From JBOHTO01 sp050733695 (GTDB taxonomy: Bacteria; Gemmatimonadota; Gemmatimonadetes; Gemmatimonadales; Gemmatimonadaceae): a stretch of DNA of 38,221 nt. The notes under the pieces are model-generated. The model was not told where the DNA came from. It saw nothing but the letters and a program-made list of their open reading frames with translations, and did not search any database. The position numbers and the translations under genes are program-made. Shown piece by piece: positions 23,297-31,221 of this stretch; the first letter of the stretch is position 1; every line of letters begins with the position of its first letter. The stretch lies in contig JBOHTO010000012.1 of NCBI GenBank assembly GCA_050733695.1, positions 1 to 38,221 of the forward strand, written 5' to 3'.

Positions 23297-24891
23297 CGCG
23301 CCTGCCGCAGATAGTCCACAGCCAGGTGCGAGAGCGCGCGAACGCCGAGCGGGAGCACGGCCTCGTCCGCAAAGAAGTGCGGCGAATGATTGGGCGCGAC
23401 CGTGTCCGGGTCCGCGCCCTCCGGCGCGACGCCGATCAGGAAGAACAGCCCCGGTATCTTCTCCTGGTAGAGAGAGAAGTCCTCGGCCGCTGTCCACGGG
23501 GTTGCGATGGACACCGCACCGCGGCCCGCGACGCGCGCGAGTGTGGGAGCCATGCGCGCTGCGAGTTCCGGATCGTTGTACGTCACCGGGATGCCGTCGC
23601 CGATATCAACCCGCGCGGTCGCGCCGGCGCTCTGCGCGACCATCTCCGCCGTGCGCGTGATGCGCTCGTGCAGCGCGGTGCGCATGGCGGGATCGAAGCT
23701 GCGGATCGTCCCGAGCATCACGACGCTGTCGGGGATGATGTTCCTTCGCACGCCCCCGTGCATGCTGCCGATGGTGATCACCGCCGGCGCGGTCGTGATG
23801 TCGGCCTGCCTGCTCATGATCGTCTGCAACGCAAGCACGATCTGGGACGACACGACGATCGGATCGATTCCGTCCCACGGAAGCGCGCCGTGTGTCTGAC
23901 GCCCCTTCACGACGATCCCGAGCGCATCCGCACTCGCCATCATTCCGGCCGGCCGGTACTGCACAGTCCCCACTTCGGACGGCACGACGTGCAGTCCGAA
24001 GATCGCCGACGGCGCCGGGTCCTCGAGCACTCCCTCCCGAATCATGAGCTCGGCGCCGCCCTCCTCCCCCTGGGGCGCACCTTCCTCCGCCGGCTGGAAG
24101 ATGAACTTCACCGTTCCCGGCAGTTCGGCGCGCATGCCGGAGAGAACCTCAGCAACTCCCATGAGAATCGCGACGTGGTTGTCGTGTCCGCACGCGTGCA
24201 TGACTCCGACCTCGGCGCCGTTGTACATCGTGCGAACCTTCGAGGCGAACGGGAGGTCGACCTCCTCCGTCACGGGAAGCGCATCCATGTCGGCGCGCAA
24301 CGCGACCACGGGGCCAGGCTCACCGCCGCGCAGCACGCCCACGACACCGGTGTGCGCGACTCCGGTATCCACTTCCATGCCGAGCCCGCGGAGATGAGCC
24401 GCGACGAGCGCGGCAGTCCGGAACTCACGGTTGGAGAGTTCCGGGTGCTCGTGGATGTCACGCCGCCACGCGACGACTTTCGGGTTCACCGCGGCCGCAC
24501 GACGGTCGATCTCCGACCGGAGCCGATCCGCGGCACCATTCCCGCCCTGCGCACGTGCGCTCGGCGCCAAGGCGAGCGTGAAGAGCGTGATGAGGACGCT
24601 GAGCCCGATCGGCGGCACCGATGTCAGTTCGTGCGCGCGACCGCGCGCCGCGAGCTTCCGCGCCGAGCGTGCACCACGACGGCGAATTCTGCGCTCCACG
24701 CGCCGGCCCCAGAGCACGCCTAGCGGGAATGCAATCGCGGCCATGGCTACGGCGGTAACGCGCGGCGCGTACGCGTTGCGCATGTCGTACGGAAACTTCT
24801 TGAGCTGGAACGCCGCCTCGGGATGCGGCACGGCGAACGTCGTCCTGGGGGCCTTGCTGTATGCGAACGTCTTCAGAATCGTCCTGAGCAC
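23293..24891 (-). CDS. M20-family amidohydrolase with an extra N-terminal membrane module
   Basis: 532 residues. The C-terminal 420 are a complete M20 amidohydrolase (hippurate/IAA-amino-acid hydrolase type): ALRADMDALPVTE (about 198-210), MHACGHDNHVAILMG (231-245), FQPAEEGAPQGEEGG (266-279), HGALPWDGIDPI (dimerisation/lid), RRNIIPDSVVMLGTIRSF and AAEDFSLYQEKIPGLFFLIG. The first 88 residues (LKTFAYSKAPRTTFAV..., one membrane helix near 43-61) resemble a separate small lineage-specific protein. A signal-peptide-like segment LSVLITLFTLALAPSARAQ follows at 97-115, preceded by an in-frame GTG at 24618. GAGGAG lies correctly before the GTG at 24891. Either a real fusion or two start sites in one frame. 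Confidence 0.85.
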   Translation of the reverse strand: MLRTILKTFAYSKAPRTTFAVPHPEAAFQLKKFPYDMRNAYAPRVTAVAMAAIAFPLGVLWGRRVERRIRRRGARSARKLAARGRAHELTSVPPIGLSVLITLFTLALAPSARAQGGNGAADRLRSEIDRRAAAVNPKVVAWRRDIHEHPELSNREFRTAALVAAHLRGLGMEVDTGVAHTGVVGVLRGGEPGPVVALRADMDALPVTEEVDLPFASKVRTMYNGAEVGVMHACGHDNHVAILMGVAEVLSGMRAELPGTVKFIFQPAEEGAPQGEEGGAELMIREGVLEDPAPSAIFGLHVVPSEVGTVQYRPAGMMASADALGIVVKGRQTHGALPWDGIDPIVVSSQIVLALQTIMSRQADITTAPAVITIGSMHGGVRRNIIPDSVVMLGTIRSFDPAMRTALHERITRTAEMVAQSAGATARVDIGDGIPVTYNDPELAARMAPTLARVAGRGAVSIATPWTAAEDFSLYQEKIPGLFFLIGVAPEGADPDTVAPNHSPHFFADEAVLPLGVRALSHLAVDYLRQAR

Positions 24892-24966
24892 CTTGATCTC
24901 CTCGATCGGGACACCGGGAACCGGAATCGACTCCCCGCACCCACATCCGGCAAGAGACGCGGCTGT

Positions 24967-27678
24967 CTACCGCCGGCGTCCCCTTCCCTTGGCCCTTCCG
25001 CGCGCACCGCCACTCTCCCTCCGCTTGCCCGTTCCCGCCCCCTTGCCCTTCCCCCTCCCCCTCCCCCTCCCCTTCCCCTTCGCTTGCCCCCTGCCGCGCG
25101 GCCGATCGCCGCGCGCGTCGCGCGACTGCTGCGTGCGCGCCAGCTCATCCTCCGTCCACGGCTGGTCGAGCAGATCGCGCAGCTCGTCCAGAGTGCCGGC
25201 GCGCACGGACCCGCGCTGGCCACGGTGCACCACGAAGCGGATGGGACGGTCGAGAGTGGGGATCTCCTCGTCGCCCAGGTTGCGGGCGACCTTCTCCGGC
25301 AGTCGCAGCCGCGCCACCCCTTCGCGACTTCCGTCGCTCTCCTCCACCTCGTAGTCGAGCGCGATCGTGCGGTCGCGGATCTCGACGGCGCCGGGGAGCG
25401 CTAGGTATCGCTCGCGCTGTTCGCGCGGCACAATCGCGTCAGGATCGATGCGAAGCTCCGCCGCGCGGTAGTCGTCCAGCGAGTCAACGCCGGTCAGCAT
25501 CTCCTGGTACAGCCGTGTGAGTTCCGCCAGGCCGAGCCGCGGCGTCGCGCCACCAGAGCGGCGGTACACCTCGCGCACCTGCTCGATCACCTGATGGTTG
25601 CGCTTCACCGACCCATGCCGCGCCTCCTCTCGCGCCAGAGCATCGGCGAGCACCCGTCGGGCAGCATCAGCCAGCTCCGGAGGGAACTCATCGATCGGCT
25701 CCAGCTCGCGCTCCAGCTCGAATCCGAAGTACTCGACACGGTGGCGGATGGCGAGCGGGATGCGCCGGCTGCCGGCGACGTGCACGAGTTCGGGCTCGCT
25801 CCGGGTGGCGTTGCGCCTGATGATGTCGGCCGGAATCTGAGTCCCCTCGATCGCGGCGCGCGGCACGCCGAAGCGATCGGCGAAGTAGCGCAGACTCCCC
25901 GCGATGGGGCCCCAACTCCCACACACGCTCGTCTTCGAAACGCGCGCATGGTCGCCCTCTGCCGTCTCCTCGTCGATCACCAGATCGAACGGCATGAATC
26001 GCCCGAGCAGCTCGGCGAAGCGCCGCTGCACTCCGTCGTCCGCACGGTGCATCCGGTCGGGAAGGGGAAGGCCCGCGGAGCGATACACGCTGGCCATGCC
26101 GAGTGCGGCGTCTTCCACCGCCTTCACCAGAACTCCGCGCCGCTCCGCCCACTCGTCCACGCGGTCATCGAAGAGATGGCGCGGCAGCCCGTAAACCTCG
26201 CCGATGTACCCTGCGCGCGTGAACCCCTCGGCGTAGACGTTGTACGCGGTCAGATGATCGCTGCCCGCGAGCACCAGGCCTTCGAGATCGCGGTCGTCGC
26301 GCGTCATCCGGTGCAGCGATTCGATCGCGCTCATCACGGAGACGAAGGGCATGAGATCATCTTCGGCGTGCACGAGCAGTTCCGCCCACGGACGATCCAC
26401 AGGCATCGCCTCCACCAGCTTGCCGTAGCGCGTGAGCCGACCGCTCGCGCCATCGATTATCCCGCGCGATGCAAGAAGCTCGAGGGCATCGCGATATGCA
26501 GCGCGGTCGAGCGGTATGGGGAGATCGAGATCGTCGGCGCGCACTCCAAGATCGGCACACGTCATCGCCACACGCTCCGAGTCGCCGGCGAGCTGAAAAT
26601 CCGGCTCGGTCGGCCGCAGCCGTTCAAACTCGATGTCGCGATCGGAGAGTATGTAGACGTGTCCGCCTTCCACCCGTCCGTGCACGCGCCCCGCCATCTG
26701 CAGGATCTCGTTCGATCCCAGGTGCACGCGCGTGAGCACGTTCTTCCCGCCCTCGATCACGTTGGCGAATCGCGTGTCGTCGATCACCACGGTGTCGAGG
26801 CCGCGGATGTTGATGGCGCTCTGGCCGGCCGCGGTCATGGCCAGCATGAAGGGCTTGCGCTCGGTGCCCTCGAGAAAGGGGCGGATGACCCTGATCGGCT
26901 CGCCGCCGTGATAGAAGGCGGCGTTGATGCGCGGGAACCGCGCGGTGACGTGCTGCGCCGCCTCCTCCACACCGGCGCGCGTTGGCAGGAACACGGCGAC
27001 GCCCAAGCGGCGCCTGGAGACATGCTGCAGAAAGCGATCGCTCAGGAAGCGGAGCGGCTTCTCGTTGATGACACGCACGGTCGCGGCCTTCGCGGGATCG
27101 AACGCGTAGCTCTCGACGACGGCGGACGACGCCAGGTAGCGCGCGTAGAAACCCGGATCGACCGTCGCCGAGAGCCAGATGAAGCGACAGCCCACGCGCT
27201 TGCCGAGCGCGAGGCAGAGCTCCAGCTCCGCGGACGTCTGATGGATCTCGTCGACGACGAGCGTGTCGGTGGCGAGGATGTCGTCATCCTGGAACCAGCG
27301 GCGCGCGATGCCGGTGGTGACGATGATGACGTTCCACGTCGGCGTCTCCGGTGTCGCCTCGCGCTCGCGGTTGACCACACCCACGCGCAGCTCACCGGTG
27401 CCGAGTATTCGCTCGGTGATCGGGCGGATGGCGAGCGTCTTTCCCGTGCCTGTACCCGCGACTATCCCGAAGCCGGAGCCGCTGTCGGCGAGGGCGCGCA
27501 CCTCGTCGCCATGCTCGCGCTCGAGGAACGTGTCGAGGTTGAGGCCCATGGCGAGCTCGATCGTCTCGCACGCCGCGCGCGTGGGCGCGATGACGATGAT
27601 GCGTCCGGTCGCCGGCTCGGCGGCGACGAACGCATCGTGGTCAGGCGGGAGGTATCTGTCTGTTACGTCACGAAGCAC
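24967..27678 (-). CDS. DEAH-type RNA helicase, HrpA/HrpB-like, with basic G/K/R tail
   Basis: 903 residues. Helicase motifs in order: AGTGTGKT (Walker A, residues 74-81), DEIH (motif II, about 142), SAT (motif III), LPTRAGVEEAAQ (Ia/IV region), and QMAGRVHGRVEGGHVYIL (motif VI). A ratchet/winged-helix section follows (DLPIPLDRAAYRDALELLASRGII), then about 350 residues with the HrpB/HrpA-type C-terminal region (EYFGFELERELEPIDEFPPELAD, FVVHRGQRGSVRAGTLDELRDLL). The last 45 residues are almost only Gly, Lys and Arg (GRGQAKGKGRGRGRGKGKG), an RNA-binding tail. Motif II is DEIH rather than DEAH. Likely acts on structured RNA in the cytoplasm. The stop is 75 bp before the next gene in the same direction. 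Confidence 0.85.
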   Translation of the reverse strand: MLRDVTDRYLPPDHDAFVAAEPATGRIIVIAPTRAACETIELAMGLNLDTFLEREHGDEVRALADSGSGFGIVAGTGTGKTLAIRPITERILGTGELRVGVVNREREATPETPTWNVIIVTTGIARRWFQDDDILATDTLVVDEIHQTSAELELCLALGKRVGCRFIWLSATVDPGFYARYLASSAVVESYAFDPAKAATVRVINEKPLRFLSDRFLQHVSRRRLGVAVFLPTRAGVEEAAQHVTARFPRINAAFYHGGEPIRVIRPFLEGTERKPFMLAMTAAGQSAINIRGLDTVVIDDTRFANVIEGGKNVLTRVHLGSNEILQMAGRVHGRVEGGHVYILSDRDIEFERLRPTEPDFQLAGDSERVAMTCADLGVRADDLDLPIPLDRAAYRDALELLASRGIIDGASGRLTRYGKLVEAMPVDRPWAELLVHAEDDLMPFVSVMSAIESLHRMTRDDRDLEGLVLAGSDHLTAYNVYAEGFTRAGYIGEVYGLPRHLFDDRVDEWAERRGVLVKAVEDAALGMASVYRSAGLPLPDRMHRADDGVQRRFAELLGRFMPFDLVIDEETAEGDHARVSKTSVCGSWGPIAGSLRYFADRFGVPRAAIEGTQIPADIIRRNATRSEPELVHVAGSRRIPLAIRHRVEYFGFELERELEPIDEFPPELADAARRVLADALAREEARHGSVKRNHQVIEQVREVYRRSGGATPRLGLAELTRLYQEMLTGVDSLDDYRAAELRIDPDAIVPREQRERYLALPGAVEIRDRTIALDYEVEESDGSREGVARLRLPEKVARNLGDEEIPTLDRPIRFVVHRGQRGSVRAGTLDELRDLLDQPWTEDELARTQQSRDARGDRPRGRGQAKGKGRGRGRGKGKGAGTGKRRESGGARGRAKGRGRRR

Positions 27679-27725
27679 GCACGGGAGCGGTGCAAGGACG
27701 GCGCCGCGATGTCGCCAGCAACTCT

Positions 27726-27870
27726 GTCATCCCCGCCATCATAGCGTTGTCATCCCGGCAACGCTGTCATCCCCGCGAGTTCGTCATCCGCGCAATCTAT
27801 CAGCCCCACGAAGCTGTCATCCGCACGAAGCTGTCATCCGCGCGAAGCTGTCATCCGCGCGAAAGCGGGC
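27726..27870. repeat. array of eight ~17-bp GTCATCC repeats
   Basis: GTCATCC-type units start at 27726, 27749, 27766, 27783, 27799 (degenerate), 27816, 27833 and 27850; apart from the first interval (23 bp) the period is 16-17 bp. The consensus unit is GTCATCCGCGCGAAGCT. The array ends with a CGCGAAAGCGGG half-hairpin. Read on the minus strand the core is GCGGATGAC, as in the arrays at 6597 and 31533. It fills the space upstream of the helicase gene. Confidence 0.9.
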
Positions 27871-27903
27871 AGCCATTTCCCCTTCCCCGCTCCTCCGACG
27901 AGC

Positions 27904-28485
27904 CTATGGTCGCCGAGGAGGCGGACGTCTCTCCGGTTCGGACTGGCGCTGTGGCTGTGGACGCCGCTCCGGCTCCGCGCGCCGTGGCTCCACCTTCCGG
28001 GTCGGCGGCTCCACCTTCCGGGTTGGCGGCTCCACTTTCCGAGTCGGCGGCTCCACTTTCCGAGTCGGCGGCTCGGCTCTCCGGGTGGGAGGCTCGGCCT
28101 TGCGCGGCGGTGGCTCCACTCGCCGCGCCTCAGGCTCCACGCGCTGGCGCTCCGGCCTGGGTTCGGGCTGCGTCCTCGCGGGGGGTGGCTCGAATCTCGG
28201 CTCCTTCCAGCGGCGCGACCGGCCCGGACGCGCAGCATCGTCACCGAAGATCACCCGTCCGTTGGGCGGCCGGGTCCGCACAGCCGATGCACAGTCGGTC
28301 GGCGCCGGCTGCTGCCCGGGGGGTACACCGTCGATCCAGATTCGGCACATGCCCGGCGGTGGACGGTGACCCGGTGGCACACTGTCCTCATTGCGCCCCT
28401 CGCCCTGCGCCGCCGCGGGCGAGGTGGCGGCCACGGCAACGACGGCGGCGAGCGCGTAACTGTATATGCGTGCAGATCTGCTCAT
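27904..28485 (-). CDS. secreted Pro/Arg-rich repeat protein
   Basis: 193 residues. Signal peptide YSYALAAVVAVAATSPAAAQ, then a conserved module PPGHRPPPGMCRIWIDGVPP, GQQPAPTDCASA with two Cys, found in many small secreted proteins of soil bacteria. The C-terminal half is low complexity: seven-residue units EPPTRKV repeated four times in a row after variant units EPPPRKA and EPPTRRA, then PERRPQPQRQ-type tail. The repeats are encoded by matching 21-bp DNA repeats around 27980-28110. CAGGAGGCCAC precedes the ATG at 28485. Possibly a periplasm- or wall-associated RNA/polyanion-binding protein; function unknown. Confidence 0.75.
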   Translation of the reverse strand: MSRSARIYSYALAAVVAVAATSPAAAQGEGRNEDSVPPGHRPPPGMCRIWIDGVPPGQQPAPTDCASAVRTRPPNGRVIFGDDAARPGRSRRWKEPRFEPPPARTQPEPRPERQRVEPEARRVEPPPRKAEPPTRRAEPPTRKVEPPTRKVEPPTRKVEPPTRKVEPRRAEPERRPQPQRQSEPERRPPPRRP

Positions 28486-28819
28486 GTGGCCTCCTGAGCC
28501 GTCCCACTCGGACGGGTGCCCTACTCCAACGCATGGCCAGTGCCAGACGGAGTGCCGCAACCGCGAGTCGTAAGTGCAGCATGCGCAATAGCTTCGGACA
28601 TCCGTCCCGAGCCCTGCCCTGGCGCGTGTCATCCAGCCCGGACGGCTCTGTCCCGCCGGGTGGCGGCCCGTCGCCCCCTGCAGAATACCACTGTTCCGTC
28701 CCCTGGTCGAGCGGCTCTCGGGCGAAGTCGCCGCGCGCGCGGATCCGCCGCGCGGGAATGCATCACGACACGAGACCGTTTAGCGTTGGACGATCAGCCC
28801 CCGTAGACTGCATCGCGCA
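28486..28819. other. divergent intergenic region without recognised gene
   Basis: It should hold promoters for the secreted repeat protein (leftward) and the DUF72 gene (rightward). I cannot place convincing boxes. An open frame on the plus strand (28516-28806) shows no family similarity. Confidence 0.4.
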
Positions 28820-29836
28820 ATGCCTGCCATCAGCCACAACTCTGCCCACGATCCCGGCCCCGAATCTGCCCGCACGCGTGCGGAGCAGGTGGCAAGCGAC
28901 GCCGCGCTTGCAGTGGCGCCGCGTGCCGGCGCGCGCATACACGTCGGCACGGCGTCGTGGACCGATCCCACGATCACGGCGCCCGGCGTCTTCTACCCGC
29001 CCGGTACAGCGTCCGCCGAGGATCGTCTGCGCTACTACGCGAGCCGCTTCCCTCTCGTGGAAGTCGATTCCACGTACTACGCGCTCCCCGCGCGGCGCAC
29101 GTCCGAGCTCTGGGTGCGCCGGACTCCGGACGACTTCACCTTCAACGTGAAGGCGTTCGCGCTGATGACGGGCCAGCCCACGGAGGTCGGCCGACTGCCG
29201 AAGGACTTTCGCGCCGCGCTCCCGAAGGAGCTAGTTGACAGGAAGCGCATCTACGCGAAGGATCTGCCGGTCGAGCTCAACGAGGAAGTGTGGACGATCT
29301 TCATGGATGCGATCGAGCCGCTCATGTCATCGGGGAAGCTTGGCGCCGTGCTGCTGCAGTATCCGCCCTGGTTCATTCCCAACCGCTCCAACATCGGTGC
29401 GATGATCGAGGCGAAGGACCGGCTGCGCGGCGCGACGGGCGCGGTGGAGTTCCGCAATCATCTCTGGTTCCGGGACGACAGCAGCACGAAGCGCACTCTC
29501 GCACTGCTCGAGGAGCACGAGTTCCCATATGTGATGGTCGACGAGCCGCAGGGGATGGAGAGCAGTGTTCCGCCGATCACCGCCGTGACGTCGCCCAGGC
29601 TGGCGATGCTGCGACTGCATGGGCGCCGTTCCGAGCGGTGGGAGCAGCAGAACGTGCCCGCCGTGGAGCGCTACCGTTATCTGTACGATCGCGAGACGCT
29701 GGAGGAATGGGCGCCGAGGGTGCGCGCGATCGCGCGGGAGGTGAGCGAGATGCACGTGCTGTTCAACAATTGCTACTCGAACTACGGGACGACGAACGCG
29801 GCGGAGTTCGCGGAGTTGCTGACTCGGATCGGGTGA
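28820..29836 (+). CDS. DUF72 family protein (YecE-like)
   Basis: 338 residues. TIM-barrel DUF72 motifs: IHVGTASWTDPTI, FYPPGTASAEDRLRYYASRF, LVEVDSTYYALPARRTSELWV, RTPDDFTFNVKAFALMTG, LGAVLLQYPPWF, AVEFRNHLWF, LRLHGRR and the terminal MHVLFNNCYSNYGTTNAAEF (quoted in parts). The first 38 residues are a nonconserved extension. A long insertion between barrel strands (PKELVDRKRIYAKDLPVELNEE) is normal for this subgroup. The family is conserved but without established biochemical activity; E. coli YecE is the reference. Convergent with pfkA. Confidence 0.9.
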   Translation: MPAISHNSAHDPGPESARTRAEQVASDAALAVAPRAGARIHVGTASWTDPTITAPGVFYPPGTASAEDRLRYYASRFPLVEVDSTYYALPARRTSELWVRRTPDDFTFNVKAFALMTGQPTEVGRLPKDFRAALPKELVDRKRIYAKDLPVELNEEVWTIFMDAIEPLMSSGKLGAVLLQYPPWFIPNRSNIGAMIEAKDRLRGATGAVEFRNHLWFRDDSSTKRTLALLEEHEFPYVMVDEPQGMESSVPPITAVTSPRLAMLRLHGRRSERWEQQNVPAVERYRYLYDRETLEEWAPRVRAIAREVSEMHVLFNNCYSNYGTTNAAEFAELLTRIG

Positions 29837-29864
29837 CCCTGAACACCTTCGTGACGGCTGCCAC

Positions 29865-30944
29865 TCAATCCCCGAACGATATCCCCGTCGCCCTCGCGGT
29901 CTGCACTACGTCGTGCGCCGGATCCACGCGCTTGGGCTCCGCGAGCGCCTGGGAGATCGGGATCGTCACGATGTGCGGCGACTGCAGCGCGACCATGTGC
30001 CCCCACTTGCCGTCCGCGACGGCACGCAGCGCTGCGCCCCCGAATCTGGTCGCGAGCAGCCGATCGTAGCCGGTAGGCATCCCGCCCCGCTGCAGATGTC
30101 CGAGCACGAGTGAGCGCGTCTCCTTGCCGGTGCGCTCCTGTATCTCACGAGCGACGACCTCGGCCACACCGCCCACGCGCTTCGCCTGCCCCGGCAGCGA
30201 CTCGCCGAGCACCGAGGGCTCGCCGCCAATGGGGAAGGCACCCTCCGCGACGACGACGATGGAGAACCAGCGGCCGGCTCTGTCGCGGGCCATGATCTTC
30301 TCGCACACCCTCGTGAGATCGTACGGGATCTCGGGGATCAGGATCACATCTGCCGAACTGGCGACCCCCGAGTGCAGTGCGATGAATCCCGAGTTGCGCC
30401 CCATCACCTCCAGCACGAAGACGCGGCTGTGGCTCTCGGCAGTGGTGTGCAGCTTGTCGATCGCGTCGATCGCGGTCTGCACGGCCGTGTCGAAGCCGAA
30501 CGTGGTGATCGTGCCGCTCACATCGTTGTCGATCGTCTTGGGCACGCCAACGATCTGCATTCCCTTCTCGAAGAGCCGCTGCGCGATGAGCAGTGATCCG
30601 TCGCCGCCGATCGTGATGACCGCGTCAATTCCGAACCGGCGCGCGTTCTCGAACAGTTCGTCGGATCGATCGACTTCGGAATAGCTGCCGTCGTCCTGGC
30701 GCACGGGATAGCTGAACGGATTTCCGCGATTCGTGGTGCGCAGGATGGTGCCGCCCTGGTGCGCGATTCCGCGCACTGCTTCCGTGGTGAGCTGGATGAC
30801 CTCGTCCTCGCCCATGAGCCCCGCGAATCCCCGCCTGATTCCCAGCACTTCCCACCCCCGGCTCTGGGCGGAGAGAACGGCTGCGCGGATAACCGCATTC
30901 AGTCCGGGTGCGTCCCCGCCCCCGGTGGATAGAGCTACTCGCAT
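29865..30944 (-). CDS. pfkA: 6-phosphofructokinase
   Basis: 359 residues. LSTGGGDAPGLNAVIR (nucleotide loop), TIGGDGSLLIAQRL (residues 111-124), VGVPKTIDNDVSGTITTFGFDTAV (catalytic Asp in TIDND, 137-141) and MGRNSGFIALHSGVAS are all present, as is LGHLQRGGMPTGYDR. The residue after GGD is Gly (ATP type), but the residue preceding TIDND is Lys (PKTIDND), which is typical of PPi-dependent and mixed-substrate group III enzymes; so phosphoryl donor is probably ATP but not certain. It phosphorylates fructose 6-phosphate in glycolysis. The gene starts 9 nt after the selenoprotein gene and lacks a visible Shine-Dalgarno sequence, which suggests translational coupling. Confidence 0.93.
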   Translation of the reverse strand: MRVALSTGGGDAPGLNAVIRAAVLSAQSRGWEVLGIRRGFAGLMGEDEVIQLTTEAVRGIAHQGGTILRTTNRGNPFSYPVRQDDGSYSEVDRSDELFENARRFGIDAVITIGGDGSLLIAQRLFEKGMQIVGVPKTIDNDVSGTITTFGFDTAVQTAIDAIDKLHTTAESHSRVFVLEVMGRNSGFIALHSGVASSADVILIPEIPYDLTRVCEKIMARDRAGRWFSIVVVAEGAFPIGGEPSVLGESLPGQAKRVGGVAEVVAREIQERTGKETRSLVLGHLQRGGMPTGYDRLLATRFGGAALRAVADGKWGHMVALQSPHIVTIPISQALAEPKRVDPAHDVVQTARATGISFGD

Positions 30945-30953
30945 ATCAGCGTG

Positions 30954-31178
30954 TCAGTCGCGCTTGCCGAGCAGCGTGAGCACTTCGCCCTGATCGGCGT
31001 GCCGGCCGAGCTTCGATTTCTCGAAGACGGGTACGCCGTCGCGTACGACCTCGAAGCGCCCGCCCTTCGAGGGTATGAGCTTCACGGTCGCATCGGGGAA
31101 CGCCTTCCTGATCTCGGCCGCCAGACCGGCGGCCCTGGGTTCGTAGTTTCAAACCGTGCAGTATTCGATCGTAATCAT
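30954..31178 (-). CDS. SelW/Rdx-family selenoprotein (in-frame TGA = Sec at residue 10)
   Basis: From ATG 31178 the frame reads MITIEYCTV, then TGA (31151-31149), then NYEPRAAGLAAEIRKAF, PDATVKLIPSKGGRFEVV, RDGVPVFEKSKLGRHA and DQGEVLTLLGKRD with a TGA stop at 30956-30954: 74 residues counting selenocysteine. This is a full-length Rdx (SelT/SelW/SelH) thioredoxin-like protein; the family motif is EYCxxC-NYxPRA, and here the second Cys is the TGA, giving CxxU. The 64 codons after TGA hold no other stop and match the family. A bSECIS hairpin with GGUCU loop lies 14 nt beyond the TGA. Usual role: selenol/thiol redox, partner unknown. It sits between a small lipoprotein gene (43 nt upstream) and pfkA (9 nt downstream). 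The alternative is a nonsense-mutated Cys homologue. Confidence 0.85.
31116..31134 (-). promoter_or_regulatory. bacterial SECIS element
   Basis: In the mRNA, GGCCGCC (31134-31128) pairs perfectly with GGCGGCC (31122-31116), enclosing the loop GGUCU (31127-31123). The first loop G is 22 nt after the UGA. The E. coli fdhF SECIS presents the same GGUCU to SelB at nearly the same distance. The hairpin is also translated as part of the selenoprotein (codons for RAAGLAAE). Confidence 0.8.
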
Positions 31179-31221
31179 GGGGGTCAGGTCTTGTTTTGCG
31201 ACATCGAGGTATTGCCGACTG

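Noticed and set aside
23239..24723. 494-codon plus-strand frame opposite the M20 gene
   Set aside because: Antisense shadow of a gene with complete M20 motifs.
25594..27744. 716-codon plus-strand open frame opposite the helicase gene
   Set aside because: It is an antisense shadow of a high-GC gene; no family motif and no ribosome binding site, while the minus frame has a full set of helicase motifs.
27726..27870. Possible CRISPR array
   Set aside because: Units are about 17 bp with almost no spacer; no unique 25-40 bp spacers and no cas gene nearby.
30946..31152. Arg-rich 68-residue minus-strand frame within the selenoprotein region
   Set aside because: It is a different frame from the SelW coding frame, has no family similarity, and arises because the TGA splits the true gene.
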